A stretch of 64,000 nucleotides of DNA from Diprion similis (lineage: Eukaryota; Arthropoda; Insecta; Hymenoptera; Diprionidae): NCBI RefSeq assembly GCF_021155765.1, contig NC_060118.1, forward strand, positions 4,340,001 to 4,404,000. Direction: 5' to 3'. Made by a program: the position numbers and the translations under genes. Positions within the stretch are counted from its first letter, which is position 1; each line of letters begins with the position of its first letter. Shown piece after piece: positions 23,900 through 36,900 of the stretch. The notes under the pieces were generated by a model. It saw only the letters and a list, made by a program, of their open reading frames with translations, was not told the DNA's origin and did no database searches.

Positions 23900-26800
23900 A
23901 TGTTACTGGAGATTGTTGCTTGCCCTCTTTTCTGCTGTGTGGCTATCGGAACTATAATTATTGGAGCTGTTATACTGCTGATTGGACTTCGTCTTTTCGC
24001 CTGTTACACGTTGGGCACTTGTAAAAGTAAAGCGAAGATGGACGGCAAAGTGGTTATTATCACGGGATGTACTTCCGGTATTGGAAAGGAGACCGCAAGG
24101 GATCTTGCCAAGCGAGGTGCGAAGGTCATCATGGCTTGCCGCAACCTCGACAGCGCCAACGTCGTTAAAGGTTTGCCAAAAAAGTATAAGATTACGAATA
24201 AACGCGCTTTACCGTCTGAATCGAAATTTAGGAAAACAGAGAAAATCGTTTAACCCTTTAATTCACGCTATGCGTCCCACCTTTTTTTTGCAGCCTTTTA
24301 CTTATTAAATCAATTTTTTAGTAACAACTACCGAGTTTTTTGCGTCCACATGGTCCTTGAAATATTTCCAAGTTTCAGAAAATATTAAATTTATTTATTT
24401 ATTTATTGCAAGAATACCACATTGCAACGTGGCATTTCCCGAGCTAGTGGAATAACGGACCGGTCCATCACATGTAAACAAATGCTTGAAATTCATACTT
24501 ATCCACGAAAAAAGCATTTTCTGCTAATCTAACATGAAAATCCGAATGCCAGTTTTTATACAAACCTAATACATACCAAAAATGTTTACAGAATTTTCTA
24601 AAAATTTTTCTTCTTATCGTTTTTGTTTGTCCGCCATATTGGATCCACCATTTTGAATGGCGATCCCAAAAGCCCATGAATGCAAAATTTCAAGAGAATC
24701 GCACGTAAGGAAAAATATATGCATGAAAAGGTTAAATAATCTCCACCAATGTTATTGGTTTCAATTATTATTGTGCACACCAATAAGATACATCCTAACT
24801 AAGTATATAACTGAAATGATGCTGACCAAATTCGCATACAAAAGCTGAAATATGAAGAATTTGACATATAATGTTACTATACAACGTGTAAAATAATCGA
24901 ACTCAGGCTTTTTTAATGCAATTCGTATGTTTTTCTTTTTTTCTTGTTCACTGTAGAGATCTCCGGAGATCACCTGAAAAAGATTTCACAACCAGTTATT
25001 TCTAAAGTGGATAAAACAGGTGTTCTGTAATTACGGTGCCACAAATGTTCGATAACAACTACATTTGTGCGTTATAACTTTATTTTAATGTAAGATTACA
25101 TGGATGATTTTGATACAATTTTTGTGGATTTGCTCAGCGAGCAAAACACGCTATGCACATTCAAATAGGATAAAACCGCTAGATTTTAATTATTTTGAAC
25201 CTTCGAATTACAAAACCTTTTTTCAAATTGTTGATACTAATTAGCTTGTAGTATTCAAATTCGCTTGGAATCGATTCCATTATATAATAGAACGTCGTTT
25301 TATTCGTGTTGACAATCATTTGCACAAATAACATTCTGGTATATTCTGTGTAAAGTTTTTTCTCTTCTCGGAATTTTTGATTAAGACGATTCGGCACATG
25401 AGTAGTTAATAAAACAAAGAGTAAATAATCGTTGGTGTATTTTTTCCACTACTGTCATCTTATCAAATAGAAGTTTTAATTCCAAGAAACAAGATAAACG
25501 TGACTACATAATGATGATTATAAATTTGTTTTTCATCGTCAGATGAGCTGGTAAAGTCTACGGGAAACAATAACATCGTGGTGAGACAATTGGACCTCTC
25601 TTCGCTGAAGTCAGTCAGGGAATTTGCCCAGCAGATTAACCGGGAAGAATCGCGACTCGACGTTCTTCTTCACAATGCTGGAACGGCGGAGACATTCAGG
25701 AAGAAGGTCACCGATGATGGTCTTGAGCTGACGATGGCCACGAACCACTACGGGCCATTCCTCCTCACCCATCTTCTGATCGGTAGGAAATCTTGTCCAG
25801 ACTCGTCCAGAATCAATCGATAATGCCTGAGTTTCATGCATCTTCCAATTCGTGATACACTATAATGTGATTGAAAATGATAAAACGAAAGGACACTGTG
25901 GTTGGCGAAATTGGAACTGATTGTCAGCTGAAACAAGTTAGATTTGGGACTTTAATTTGAAACTGCTTTATACTTTGCATTTATTTTGCAACCATGGCCA
26001 AAATTCTAAACCCCACGAATTTAAACTGATGAAAATCTGAGTATTAACTTTTTCATAGTAACTGTACAAATGTATAAATTTCACGTTTCAACAACTATGG
26101 TGATATAAGAGCAGTATTGGTTTCGGTCGAATTTGACTTTTTCTAATTTCAGTGAATCTTTACATTTTTGGACCTCTACTTTCGATAAATAAGTTTATAG
26201 AAAAACTATTTTACATAATTGCTATAAAATGTTTCAAATAATGCAATAAGAATTTCATGAAAAATAAAATAAGAGTTTTGAAAAAAAAACAGATAATATT
26301 AACGACACAAAATTTTGATTATACTTGATGGTACTTCCAGTAACTGAATTGGTTTGTGAAGTGATGAAAAGTACCGCGCAAAATACTATTTTTACCGCTT
26401 GTTTTTCAATGTCAATAGGAAACCCTCAGGTCATTTAATTTTCGTCATTGATTTAAATGAATAAAAGATGCAGTTTTTGCCGTAGCTCTTCAGTTAGTCA
26501 CAGAAACATTGTATAAAGAATCGTTAGAGGTCACGATTATTAAATTATTGCTTCAGTGAAAATTATATCAATGTTGTTAAAAATTCGTTTTAAACGATTT
26601 CCAGATGATTCATTCTGAAATGAAGCGAGCGATACCACAATAATATTTCCTAATTAAAAAAATGGAATAAAAATAGCGACACTTTTGAAGTGATAAATAA
26701 CTCACCAACTTTTTTTATTAATATTTGCGATACTAAATTGATTTTTATTGTACGGAGGAATATTTAAATGAAATTCGACTTACGCCAGTCAGTCAGTCAG

Positions 26801-29800
26801 TAGTTTTAATTGTTAAATACCAAGATTATAATTTTTTTAGCTTGCAGTTTGTTGACTGGATTGTTTATTTCACGAATATTTAAAAATGACAATTTTTCAG
26901 ATCTTCTGAAAAGATCGGCGCCTAGCCGCATAGTTTTGGTGGCCTCTGAGCTGTACCGATTGTCCAGTTTGAACCTGAACAACATGAACCCGACATCCAC
27001 GTTTCCGGCATACTTATACTACGTTTCGAAGTATGCGAATATTGTCTTCACTCAGGAGCTTGCGCGTCGTCTTCAGGGTTCCGGAGTTACGGCCAATTGC
27101 CTTCACCCCGGGATGATTGACAGCGGGATATGGAGAAACGTCCCAGCCCCATTGTCCTGGGGAATGAACCTCATCATCAAGGGATTCTTCAAGACCCCTG
27201 AACAGGGTGCTCAGACCAGCATCTACCTCGCCGTGTCGGACGAGGTCATTGGTGTCACCGGAAAATATTTCATGGATTGTCACGTAAGAGTTTTTTTTTC
27301 AAAACAATTACGATTTAGACGTACCACTTGCATCCAATAATCAATATGAGGATATTATACGACGGTAAAAATTCAGAGACTGGTTTGCTTAATTCTGCCT
27401 TGTTAAGAAAGTCCGTTGAGTTTCAGAACTCGACTGACCGTTTTCTTTTTATTGGAAATTTGCAAAAAGGTTAATTCGTGTGCTATGAAGAATTCATGTT
27501 TAAATTAGATATTAAAATTTACTGGTTTCATTAGTTGCGTGGAAAAAATGGTGTCAAACTTTCCATTCACTGAGTGAGCACATTCTGACTTATTGATGGG
27601 GGAGAAAGAGAGGGTATCGTTTCTACAAGTTCTACATGTTCGTTTCTCCCGAAGAGTTCGTTTCTACAAGTTGCGACCGGGCGGTTCGTTTCTACAAGTG
27701 ACCGAGCGGTTCCGTCGATTTTGTACATTTTGATTTAATTTAAATTAACTTAATTTAATTTAATTTAAATTATTTGACCTCCACTTGTAGAAACGATCCT
27801 TTCGGACGAAATTTTAGGACTGCGACTTGTAGAAACGAACCGCCCGGTCGAACTTGTAGAAACGAACCTTTCGGTCGCAACTTGTAGAAACGAACCACCC
27901 TGTCGAACTTGTAGAAATGAACCGCCCGGTCGTACTTGTAGGATCGCAACTTGTAGAAACGAACCTCTCGGTCGAACTTGTAAAATTGCAACTTGTAGAA
28001 ACGAACTCTTCGGGAGAAACGAACTTGTAGGATCGCCACTTGTAGAAACGAACTTCTCGGTATTGGCACTTGTAGAAACGAACTTGTAGAAACGGTCCTT
28101 TCCCGGGCAGAAACTACCTTACCGACTCTTACCGATTGAGTCTCACTCTTGCCGATGAAGGTAAGACTCATATCCGCTGCCGGTAACATGATCATCGGTA
28201 ATAATGATTATAACCAAACCCGTATGTTCCCACAAGCGCTGAATTTGTGCGGGGTAAGGCAGGGAGGGGCTAGTAACCATTATTACGCGTCTGCATCCGT
28301 CTTGAGGGAGTACATACGTCCAGCGCGGGCCAACATTAATATCAGTGTAGTTGTATTTAACGAAGTATAATGTTAACCTTTAGATCGCCGGTAATTTTAA
28401 TTTATATTCAAATAACGCACATTTATATTATTTGACTACAGCTTGGCCAGTATACTGGCTAAGCGGCGGCTTCAAGGTGAAACGTAAGACAAAATATTGA
28501 TTACACATTATGTATAGATCATACGAAAGTAAGAAAAAAATTCTTAAGAGAATTATTTATGATAACTTATATTGATATTCCTTAGGCCAAGGTTGGAACA
28601 CAGCTTCGCAGGGTGAATGATTCAGTCTCTGTAGGTCGATGGATCTGAAAAATTGGAAAATATTCTTGCACAGTAATGTTTTCGGTATAGGTAGTCTATC
28701 GATCTAATTTTTTTAGATTTCGATACAAGAAGCGGTTGTTAGGTAGGGGTGTATATGCCCGAACAGTGGGTGCAAATGATAGAAATAAGGTATGCTCTTG
28801 TAGAACAGATTTCAATTGAAAGTATGTAACAGACCTACCTTCCAGTAAGTCGGTAAATGGGATCGTGTTGTTATAGCTATATACAGAACTATAGGAGTTG
28901 TTTAAATGATTGAGAGAAAACTGGTATGTTTAAATAAAGGATAGATAATCGCTCAGCAATGAATGATAAAAAGATTCGTTTTAGTTATGGTTCAAGCGAT
29001 TTACAATGAGTCGAGTAAACCCAGATTGTGATGTTAAGAGTTGAACATATACGAGCGAAACTTCGACGTGCGAATTATATCGATATGAAACAAGTGCGAT
29101 TCTCTAATTATCCTAAATTCTAATAACCAACAATAAAACGATACCTGTTGTGCGTCAGACGCTTCAGCGTCAATTTTTACGATAAAGATACGATATGATA
29201 TTATAATTGGAGAATCCGATGTAAAGCTGGTTAGGTTCAGGTACTTACACGAACTGGTAGAGTTCAAGGCAGTTAACAATAATTAAAAAAATAAAGAAAT
29301 AAATAAATTAACAATATACAATACAAAGGCAAAAGCCTTACCTTAGCCGGTGATTCGGGCACGCAGGCACTGACTCTAATAAACTAATATAAAAGAAACT
29401 TATCAAAGGTAAAGAAAAGAAAGGCAGGATGGATTGAGGAAAGAAGTTAAACGATAGAGCAAACGGTAGAATGTGCGAAAACGATAGAAACGGTAGCGAT
29501 AGCGATAGAGGAATGAAAATGGTAAGGAACAAGAACGATAAAGAAACGATAGCGGTAATATATGAAGAAGGAAATCTAAGTTAACGAGAGCGAGGTATTA
29601 GCAAAGATGTCTCCTGGCGGGTTGAGCGTAGAACAGGCTGAGTTCGTAGTCCGGATGACCGATCTCGCCGTTGTCGTCAAGTGGTTCTGCTTCCTCTTGA
29701 TTGGTTGTTTGTTTCTCATCATAATTGGGCCATCCCTCCTGTGGTAAATAGCGGTTACGATTACGTCACGCGTTTTCGAAGATTGCCGATAGATGACAGG

Positions 29801-32684
29801 TAATGTTCTGCACGTGACTTCATCGTTGACACCCAACGACATATAGTATGGACGGTATGGACTGCGTAATCCCAACATACAAAAAAGTTCATGCTCCAAC
29901 TTGAAAAATGTTGAGTTCAACTTGAAGAAAAAGATTTTGAAAATTTCCATGCTCTATCTCACTATTAAGGGGTGCCTGCAGATTTTTTAAATAAATTTTT
30001 GTTGTTTTTTTTTATTCGTTTTCCTTATAAAATAAGATTTCATTTTTTCTCAGACCTCGATTTTTTTTGAATTCTATAACGGTCCAAAGAAAAAAAAAAT
30101 TAAAAGGTGAACAAATAAATCTGGAATCAAAAACACTTTTGAAAAATGAAAAATTGAAAATATTTTAGTAAAAAGTATTTTTGGTTCCAGATTTATTTGT
30201 TCACCGTTTGATTTTTTCCTTTTTTTTCGAATCGTTATAACATTCAAAAAAATTGGGGTCAAGAAAAAATTAAATCTTATTCTATAAGGAAAGCAAATAA
30301 AAAAATTTTATATTTAAATCTGCCGGCACCTCTTAATTAATAGTGAGATAGAGCATTGAAACTTTCAGGGTATTTTTTTTTCAAGGTGAACTCAAAATTT
30401 TTCAAGTTGGAGCATGAACTTTTTTTTTAAGGGCCACCCTAATTTATATATGTGTGTGCGTCATATGTGGTCGGGTGTTCGGTTCGGTGTGTTCATGTGA
30501 GTTCGGATGTGCTCGGGTATATTGTTACGTGTTGGGTGTATTGGGGTATGCTCGCATGTGTTCCGATATGCTTATACGTCTCTTCGGGTGTGTGTGTGTG
30601 TATGCCTTGGGGTGTACGTGAGTGTGTGCGCGAGGGGTTGGTCAGGTCATATATGTCAGGGACTTTGTATTCCTGATACGGCGGCGGCGACGAAATATTT
30701 TTATATAACGCGAACGCGTTTTACGCGTTTTTTCGTAGCTGTTTTCCGTACACAATGTACCTGTTTCTATGATGGTCGAGTGAGTCTGCGAATGCGCATG
30801 CGCGGGGTACTGAAACGACCACTTTTAACTCCTAGAACTTAAAAGTGGTCATTTCTGTACAGCTTTCATGCGCTGTCACGACAAACACAGTGATCCTATC
30901 TGACATTTCGCGACCCTAACCTCACTTTCGTGCTTCGTAAAAAAACGCGTAACATGCTCTTGTTATACATATAAAGTATCATGTGAAACATGGAGGCAAC
31001 AGTCTTTTCGCCTCGCGTGTTTGCCTCCTTGTTATACAATATACTATTATCATAGGTATAGAGAGATATAGTAAGAGCTAAATGAGTTCAAACGCAGACA
31101 TACGGTGGAATGTTTAGGATTGCCAATATTGTCATCTCTTGCTTGGTTGAGGCTAGCGATACGTGCGTTGTACTTGTGGTATTTGCCTCAACTTTGTTAT
31201 AAATCTGAGATTTGAGAAGATCTGCATGTACCTTTACGTATGCAGGTTTGAAACATAGATATGGTCGAAAATAGGAATAAGTCGAGCTGAAAACAGGATA
31301 ATCACGTGATAGTGAAATTTACGCTTTTCAACTAGGCTGTACTGATATTTCTAAAAATACTTGGAAAAAAATTTACATCTGTTTGATGGTGACAAGTGAA
31401 GCTTGTCAACTTAGTAGGAATTGAGAATTTGTAAATGAATGAAATCAATGATGTTTTATGGTCAACAATTTTAACGAAACAGTTTGAATTAAATTACGTT
31501 TACCTTACAATGATTATATGATTAAAAGTCGATTGTAGAGCCTCACCTCAGTATCAAAAGAGTTAATTGAAATTTAGATGATGGTAGCGATTCCTAAGTC
31601 GGTGACGATTTCATTAGAAATAGACTGCCGTTCTCCAGCACGAATTTTATACCCGGCAGTATATTATAAAATGACTTACTGCAGGAATAAAATGATCACT
31701 GCAAAACGCCAATCCATTCCTAGTGTAATCGTAACGCCAGCTTTCTAACTCCAAGACGCCACTGATCTAATTTCACCACAAATGGACCTAGGCGGCAATG
31801 CTGCAAGCATCACAAATACAGATAATAACAGCATTTTTTCTTATTCTTTTCAACTAAATAATGATAGTGAGAAATGATATGCAATGTAAAGGAAATCGTT
31901 TATAAGTCAGGAATTAATAAACTTCCAGTTCCTTAACTCGATAATTGATCGATTATTATAAGCAAATTAATATTCCGGGTGCAAAGGTCGTACGCGTATA
32001 AGGTTTGCGCCACGAATTCTATAAATGTAATAATTTGCTCATTATTAAATAATTGTAGAATTACAGAGTTGGGGATGGATGAATTAATTACTTTCAACCA
32101 ACTTCGTTTTGATTACACGTCTCACTAATTAAAAAAAAGTATTGGCGATAATTTTCTTGGCTAACTACATGCTAATTTCTATTTTAGTAATTACAATTAA
32201 ACTAATCACTTAGAAACGTTTATAAATGATTTACAAACGATTCTTGATCAGAAAATTACCAAACCGAACTTTCATCGGCAAAGTACATGTTGGTCGCTTG
32301 AAGGACGTAAGCCGTCTTAAATTTTTTTTAATTTGTCACTCAGATTCTCCGAAGCGTTAATGAGTTAAACTTATTGTTAAATTCTCCCGCTCCGTATTTT
32401 TGCACGTTGGCGCGACAAAACTGCGGTCGGTAAGGTAGTTTTGAATCTGTGAATCAGGATATGTAATGTAAAAAATACCGGGTTCGGTTATTTTATCATA
32501 GAACTGCCCCGTGTACTTTTGCATACTTCGGAGAACTGTTACGAGTTATTCTAATAAAATTTTAACCTCATTCTTTTAGGAACATGGACTGTCTCAAGGC
32601 GCACAGGATGAGGCTAAGGGAAAAAAGCTGTGGGAACTGAGCGAAGGATTTGTCAAATTAGAAGCGAATGATCCAAAGATATGA
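23900..32684 (+). CDS. Short-chain dehydrogenase/reductase, retinol dehydrogenase 11/13-like
   Basis: Exons: 23900-24170, 25543-25782, 26901-27283 and 32580-32684; 999 nt, 332 aa, all phases agree. Residues about 5-35 form a hydrophobic membrane anchor. The Rossmann motif TGCTSGIG is at 55-62, with an arginine in ACRN (81) that suggests NADP(H). Others are LDLSS at 107-111, HNAG at 134-137, a serine in VASELY (186), the catalytic Y210-x3-K214 (YYVSK) and [10 protein letters not shown] after it. Order and spacing match the SDR7C family, which reduces or oxidises retinoids and related lipids in ER or mitochondrial membranes; the substrate here is unknown. The first ATG after the acceptor at 23896 was chosen as start; in-frame ATGs upstream lie in the presumed intron. 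The third intron (5.3 kb) carries a minisatellite and a palindrome. Poly(A) signal at 32855. Confidence 0.92.
24250..24735. mobile_element. TTAA-flanked GGATCC-family MITE in SDR intron 1
   Basis: Begins TTAACCCTTTAATTCACG and ends near the complement of TTAACCTTTTCATGCAT. The interior shares 'cgagttttttgcgtccaca' and 'gaaatatttccaagttt' with 15776-16236, and contains 'gccatattggatccaccat'. Confidence 0.65.
27616..28095. repeat. Minisatellite arranged as an inverted repeat
   Basis: Units of roughly 26-45 bp centre on 'cttgtagaaacgaac' plus a 'cgcccggtcgaa' segment. About ten or more forward units lie at 27778-28095. Three or four reversed units (gttcgtttctacaag) lie at 27616-27705. Between them is an AT-rich spacer (27722-27776) of 'aatttaattt' runs. 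Lies in SDR intron 3. Confidence 0.85.
28140..28380. repeat. Dispersed repeat shared with 54900-55090
   Basis: Shares the pattern 'ttgtgcggggtaaggcaggg', 'ctagtaaccattatta' and 'gtctgcatccgtc' with 'cttgtgcggagtaagagagg', 'ttagtgaccactatta' and 'gtctgcagtcgtc' at 54930-54985. Each copy lies directly beside an element with tandem-repeat-containing inverted arms. Confidence 0.6.
29881..30430. repeat. 550 bp palindromic (fold-back) element
   Basis: Left end 'aagttcatgctccaacttga' pairs with right end 'tcaagttggagcatgaactt'. Inner pairs include 'ctctatctcactattaa'/'ttaatagtgagatagag' and 'ggtgaacaaataaatctgga'/'ccagatttatttgttcacc'. The axis is near 30156. No ORF. Lies in SDR intron 3. Confidence 0.85.
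30812..30850. repeat. Short perfect hairpin
   Basis: gaccacttttaa, about 11 nt loop, ttaaaagtggtc, in a CpG-rich patch of SDR intron 3. It could be a small MITE end pair or a hairpin; no further support. Confidence 0.5.
30890..31035. repeat. Dispersed repeat related to 16740-16945 (opposite orientation)
   Basis: See the partner at 16740-16945. Shared core 'cgaccctaacctcac' plus 'cgtgcttcgtaaaaaaacgc' and 'cctccttgttata'. Confidence 0.65.
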
Positions 32685-32854
32685 AGGAGAAAAAACTGAA
32701 TTATGTAACTGAAGATGAGCTATACGTGTGCGCACAATCGGCAGAGACGATTCATAGGAACTGCTGGTCGTGGAATTGCTACGAAATTTTTTATTGTTTC
32801 GTAATTTAACAATTCTTGTTCACGGCTTCAGTTGATTTATAATGTTATATTTAT

Positions 32855-32860
32855 AATAAA
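32855..32860 (+). promoter_or_regulatory. Poly(A) signal of the SDR gene
   Basis: AATAAA 171 nt after the stop codon, followed by T/GT-rich sequence (tgatatttgttttt). Confidence 0.55.
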
Positions 32861-33917
32861 TGCACATGATATTTGTTTTTCAAATTGTTCGTTTTTTATG
32901 GCAAAATCTTTTATCTGATAAATTTAATAATAATGATCATAAGTGTAACATAAGCCCTTTTCCTATTGTACCTATCTGTATACTTGAATGATCCCTGTAA
33001 AATGTGTATCCATGTTCAATTCTTTTCATGTATTAATAATCTGCAGTTTGCTTTCTATAAACATAGAGAAGTGGAACTCTAAAAATATGAAAACCTCGAA
33101 AATCATAAGAAATAAATTCTGTTTTAATCTGTTGTATGTTTGTAAGAATGTGGTGAATCATTTTCTGAGGGGGTTTTTATATAATTTTTTTAGCCTTTAT
33201 CGTAATTCAGGGAACGCATAATTTCTATGCTGATGCTACTGAAAAAATTTACCATAAAAAAATAACTAAAAAAAAATGAGGAAGAAAACTTACTCTTATA
33301 GGAGCTTATAAGGAAGAAGCACCTTGTGTATTTTCAGGAGAAGTGAAAACGAGTGAACCAACTTCGTGGTTGTAAGTAGCCGAGTTTCTAACTTTTTAGT
33401 AAAAAATTAAATGTAAATATTTCGATATTATTCGATAGCAAAATAAAAGAACGGCCGACGAAAACAAAATTGATGAAACCTTCAGACATGAATTTCAAAT
33501 TCTAAATTGAAACCAACCTAAATTTACAACAAGTTTTCGGTGAATTTCAAATTGGCTAAACATTATCAAGACTTGATACAAAATTTCTTAAACATTTGTG
33601 AACGAAAATTGAAAGTAAAATTATAACCTGATACACGGGAATGATGAAGCAAAACATCAAAGTGTCAACTACGAATACCTATAGTTCACAACTGTGGTTA
33701 TGGGTTTAACGAAGATATAAAATTTGGAGAGCAAGAATAGAATACTAATTAAAAATGAAATAAACTCAAATTCCTTGCAACTCTGAAGATGACGAACAAA
33801 AATTCTCATACATGAAACCATCACACAAATTGTAACTTCTAAAATCGAACAAAATTTCATTATCTTATGCGGACACTGATTCTGATGGTGCATACCTACG
33901 ATAAACTGTTGTAAACG

Positions 33918-36900
33918 ATGCCACCCAAAACTGGTAATTCGGCGAAGCCTAAGCCGACGAAAGGCAAGGGAAAAGAACGACAGAAGTGAGTTATTGCTTA
34001 TCGACTTTCTTCCACATTGTTTTCTGCTTGGAAGAAATTTTTCCATCTCTTGAAGCCCGCGAAAAGTCGTTTAGAGTAGTATTGACTTGTTCTTGTAAAT
34101 ATTTTACTGATTCTTGTCCTGCAAATTTTCGCAATGTAAAACTCCTCATTCGATTTACATCATGGAGTCATTATTAAATTCTAAAAACTCGGTGAGTTTT
34201 CAGAATTTATATTTCAACGACCAATTATTCAATTCCACTGCAGTTTGATTTATTTTCAAATATGCAGATTATGCTTCAATTACATTTCTTGGAAAATTAA
34301 AATCACGTTTCGCGGTACGAATTACTACTGATTTACTTTAAATGTGGATACAATATGTGAGAATGTCATAAAATTTTGATGAAAAATCGAGTTTCAATTA
34401 GAAATGGTCACCGTATCGTAACAAGAAAAAACTCCGGGTCACGGAAAAGAGAATAAACAATCAAAGAATATGGTCTCCGAAATTGAAGTGAATCGTTTGA
34501 GCCATTTTTTAAATATAATGAGCACCACAAAGCCTCGTTGGTGAAATGATTGCCGTTATTATCAATAACAATGTTTCCGAGTGCATGAAGCTCGATCTAC
34601 ATACTTTCGAATTAAATAAACCCGATTCAAATGGAGTAGTTGGTTGTCGAGATCCATATCTATATGGGTCTATACTGATATTATAAAGAGGTAAAATAGT
34701 TTGAGCGTATGTAGAGGGTGATCTCTGGAACTAGTGAACTGATTTTGAAAATTCTTTCACTAATAAAAAGATAAAGTATCCCTGCTTAACATAAGCTATA
34801 ATTCATTTTGATAAAAATCTATTTATCTAAATCTATCATCTATCTGTGCGAAGCTGGGACGGGTCAGCTAGAGTACAATATTCGATTCATTCCAAATATC
34901 TCTGAGAATTGTTCCAAGAATATTCTGCTTCCCAGTAATATTTGATTTTAAGAAAGCAGAAAAGGCACAAGTTGAACTTGAAGGGATGGCTGAAGACGGC
35001 GGCGGACTGGGCAAGGTTCGATGCATGGGCAAAGCTGAATGCCTTGCCGAGAAAAGTTCCGGAACCAGAACCAATCGTTAGTATCAGGCTCAAAACATTA
35101 TCAATTAAATTGTGAAAGGAGCAGTGCTTCAAATTCTTCTGGAAACCAATGCTTGGCTCTGATTCGTCCTGCATAATTATTCGCAGGTACGAGTCGTGAA
35201 GCCCTTGAGCCAGTTGAAGAAGCGATTGCTCGTGATATCGCAGCCAGCCCCAAAGTCGGATCCGGGATTACTGTGTCGACTGGATCTGAGCGTTTCGAAG
35301 GCGGCGTTGAAGGCGAAGCCATCGAAGCGTATCAAGGAGCTCGCGATGTTCGTGTGGAAGGACGAAGACCCGGGGAAGGAAATGCCGAACCCGATAACCA
35401 AGGCGGCCTTGAACTTCAAGGCCACACCCAGAATCATTGAAATGGCTCAGCCCCATATCCACGAGACGGAGAGCTGTCGCGACATCGCCATTTCGAAGAA
35501 GGCCTTGAAGCACAAGACCACGAAGAGGGAGAAGATTATGTCCCTGGCCAAGAAGGTGCGAGACTGCCCGAACTCTTTGACCGAAGAGGAAATCGCCAGG
35601 CTTTTCACGCCCACTGGCATCAAGAGAAGCGCTCTTACCTACAAAGTAATTTGTACTTCCATTTTCACTATTTTATCTAAGGTGCATTGATAATTTTGAT
35701 ATTCTGTATTTCTGCAGTTTCTTTATATGATCACATCTGATAAGTTAGGAATAAATTTCGAATCTGAATATCATTTTATAGGTTACGCGTTTATTCAAAC
35801 ACTTTTCAGGTGTAATGGAATGAAATTGATTTTTTAAAAGAAAAGAGTCAAATCAAATTCAATATGTGAAACAGGTTCTTCAGCTTGTTTGGAAAGTTTG
35901 GAAATGAGGAAATAGGATTCACTTTCAAGAGCGTTTTCTATGGTTTAATCTCCATGAAAAGGTTATCGACAAATCCAGTTAAAAATATTTTAAGATATTT
36001 AATCCGTAGAAATTGTATTCACAATCAGATAACAGAATGGGTATTGACTTTGGCTCTGCCCTCGTACCGTTTCCTGAAAGATCGCCGAGACCAGGAAGCT
36101 CAAGAGATGAAAAAAAAAATTGAAGAAAGCGATAACAGAGGAAAAAAGGTTCTAGAAGAACAGCGGAAGCAAGAAGAGGAGAAGGAGCGAAAGAAAAAGG
36201 AGAAGAGGCAAAAAGGAAAGAAGAAGAAGGAAAATAAGAAAGGTGAAATGGCGAACGGGGACAAAGGTACCGACGAAACGCCTGACGAAGAGGACCAGAA
36301 GAAGGATAAGAAGGAAGAAGAGCAGAAGAAAGAAGAGGAGAGGAAATCTAAGGAGCGTAAAAAATGGCGAAAAGAACCGGGACCCTGCAAGGATAATTAC
36401 GGATCAGTTTCAAAAGCAGCTCTGAATGCAAAAGGTATAATAAGTGTGGTAACGTTGTGTGCAGTCAGAAAAATGTTTATTCTTTAACACCAAAATTGTG
36501 TTACTGTCAGTAAATTTGAGAGTTAATATGCTGTTTAGGGTGGTTCGTAAAAAGGTCATTTTTTAATTTCCCCCGGGTCACCCTATAAATTGGCGTGACA
36601 TAATTAAAAAATAATTCCCTAGTTTTTTCAGATTTTCATCTCAACTTTTTTAATTTCTAACCCGTGCCACAAGAGGGTCGATTCCACCATTTAACCCTTT
36701 CATGGGCACATTAATCTACCGAACAGGTTTCGATAAAATTTGATATAGGAGGGTTTATTGGGTCGCTGATTACGAATCTGCACTCGAAATTTCAAAATTC
36801 AAAATGGCGGATCCAACGTGGTGGAGCAAAATGCCAAAAGTCACTCGATGTCGCCATATTGAATCCACGTTTTCGAATTTCGTAACTTCGAGTTCAGATT

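Noticed and set aside
27616..28095. CRISPR-like array
   Set aside because: Units are variable, change orientation across a core and lie in an insect intron; this is a minisatellite.
27770..28195. 141-codon minus-strand open frame with repeated FLQV segments
   Set aside because: Translation of the minisatellite; periodicity is of the DNA repeat.
30452..30842. Cys/Val-rich open frames around 30.5-30.8 kb
   Set aside because: They come from a GT-rich low-complexity tract; no other support.
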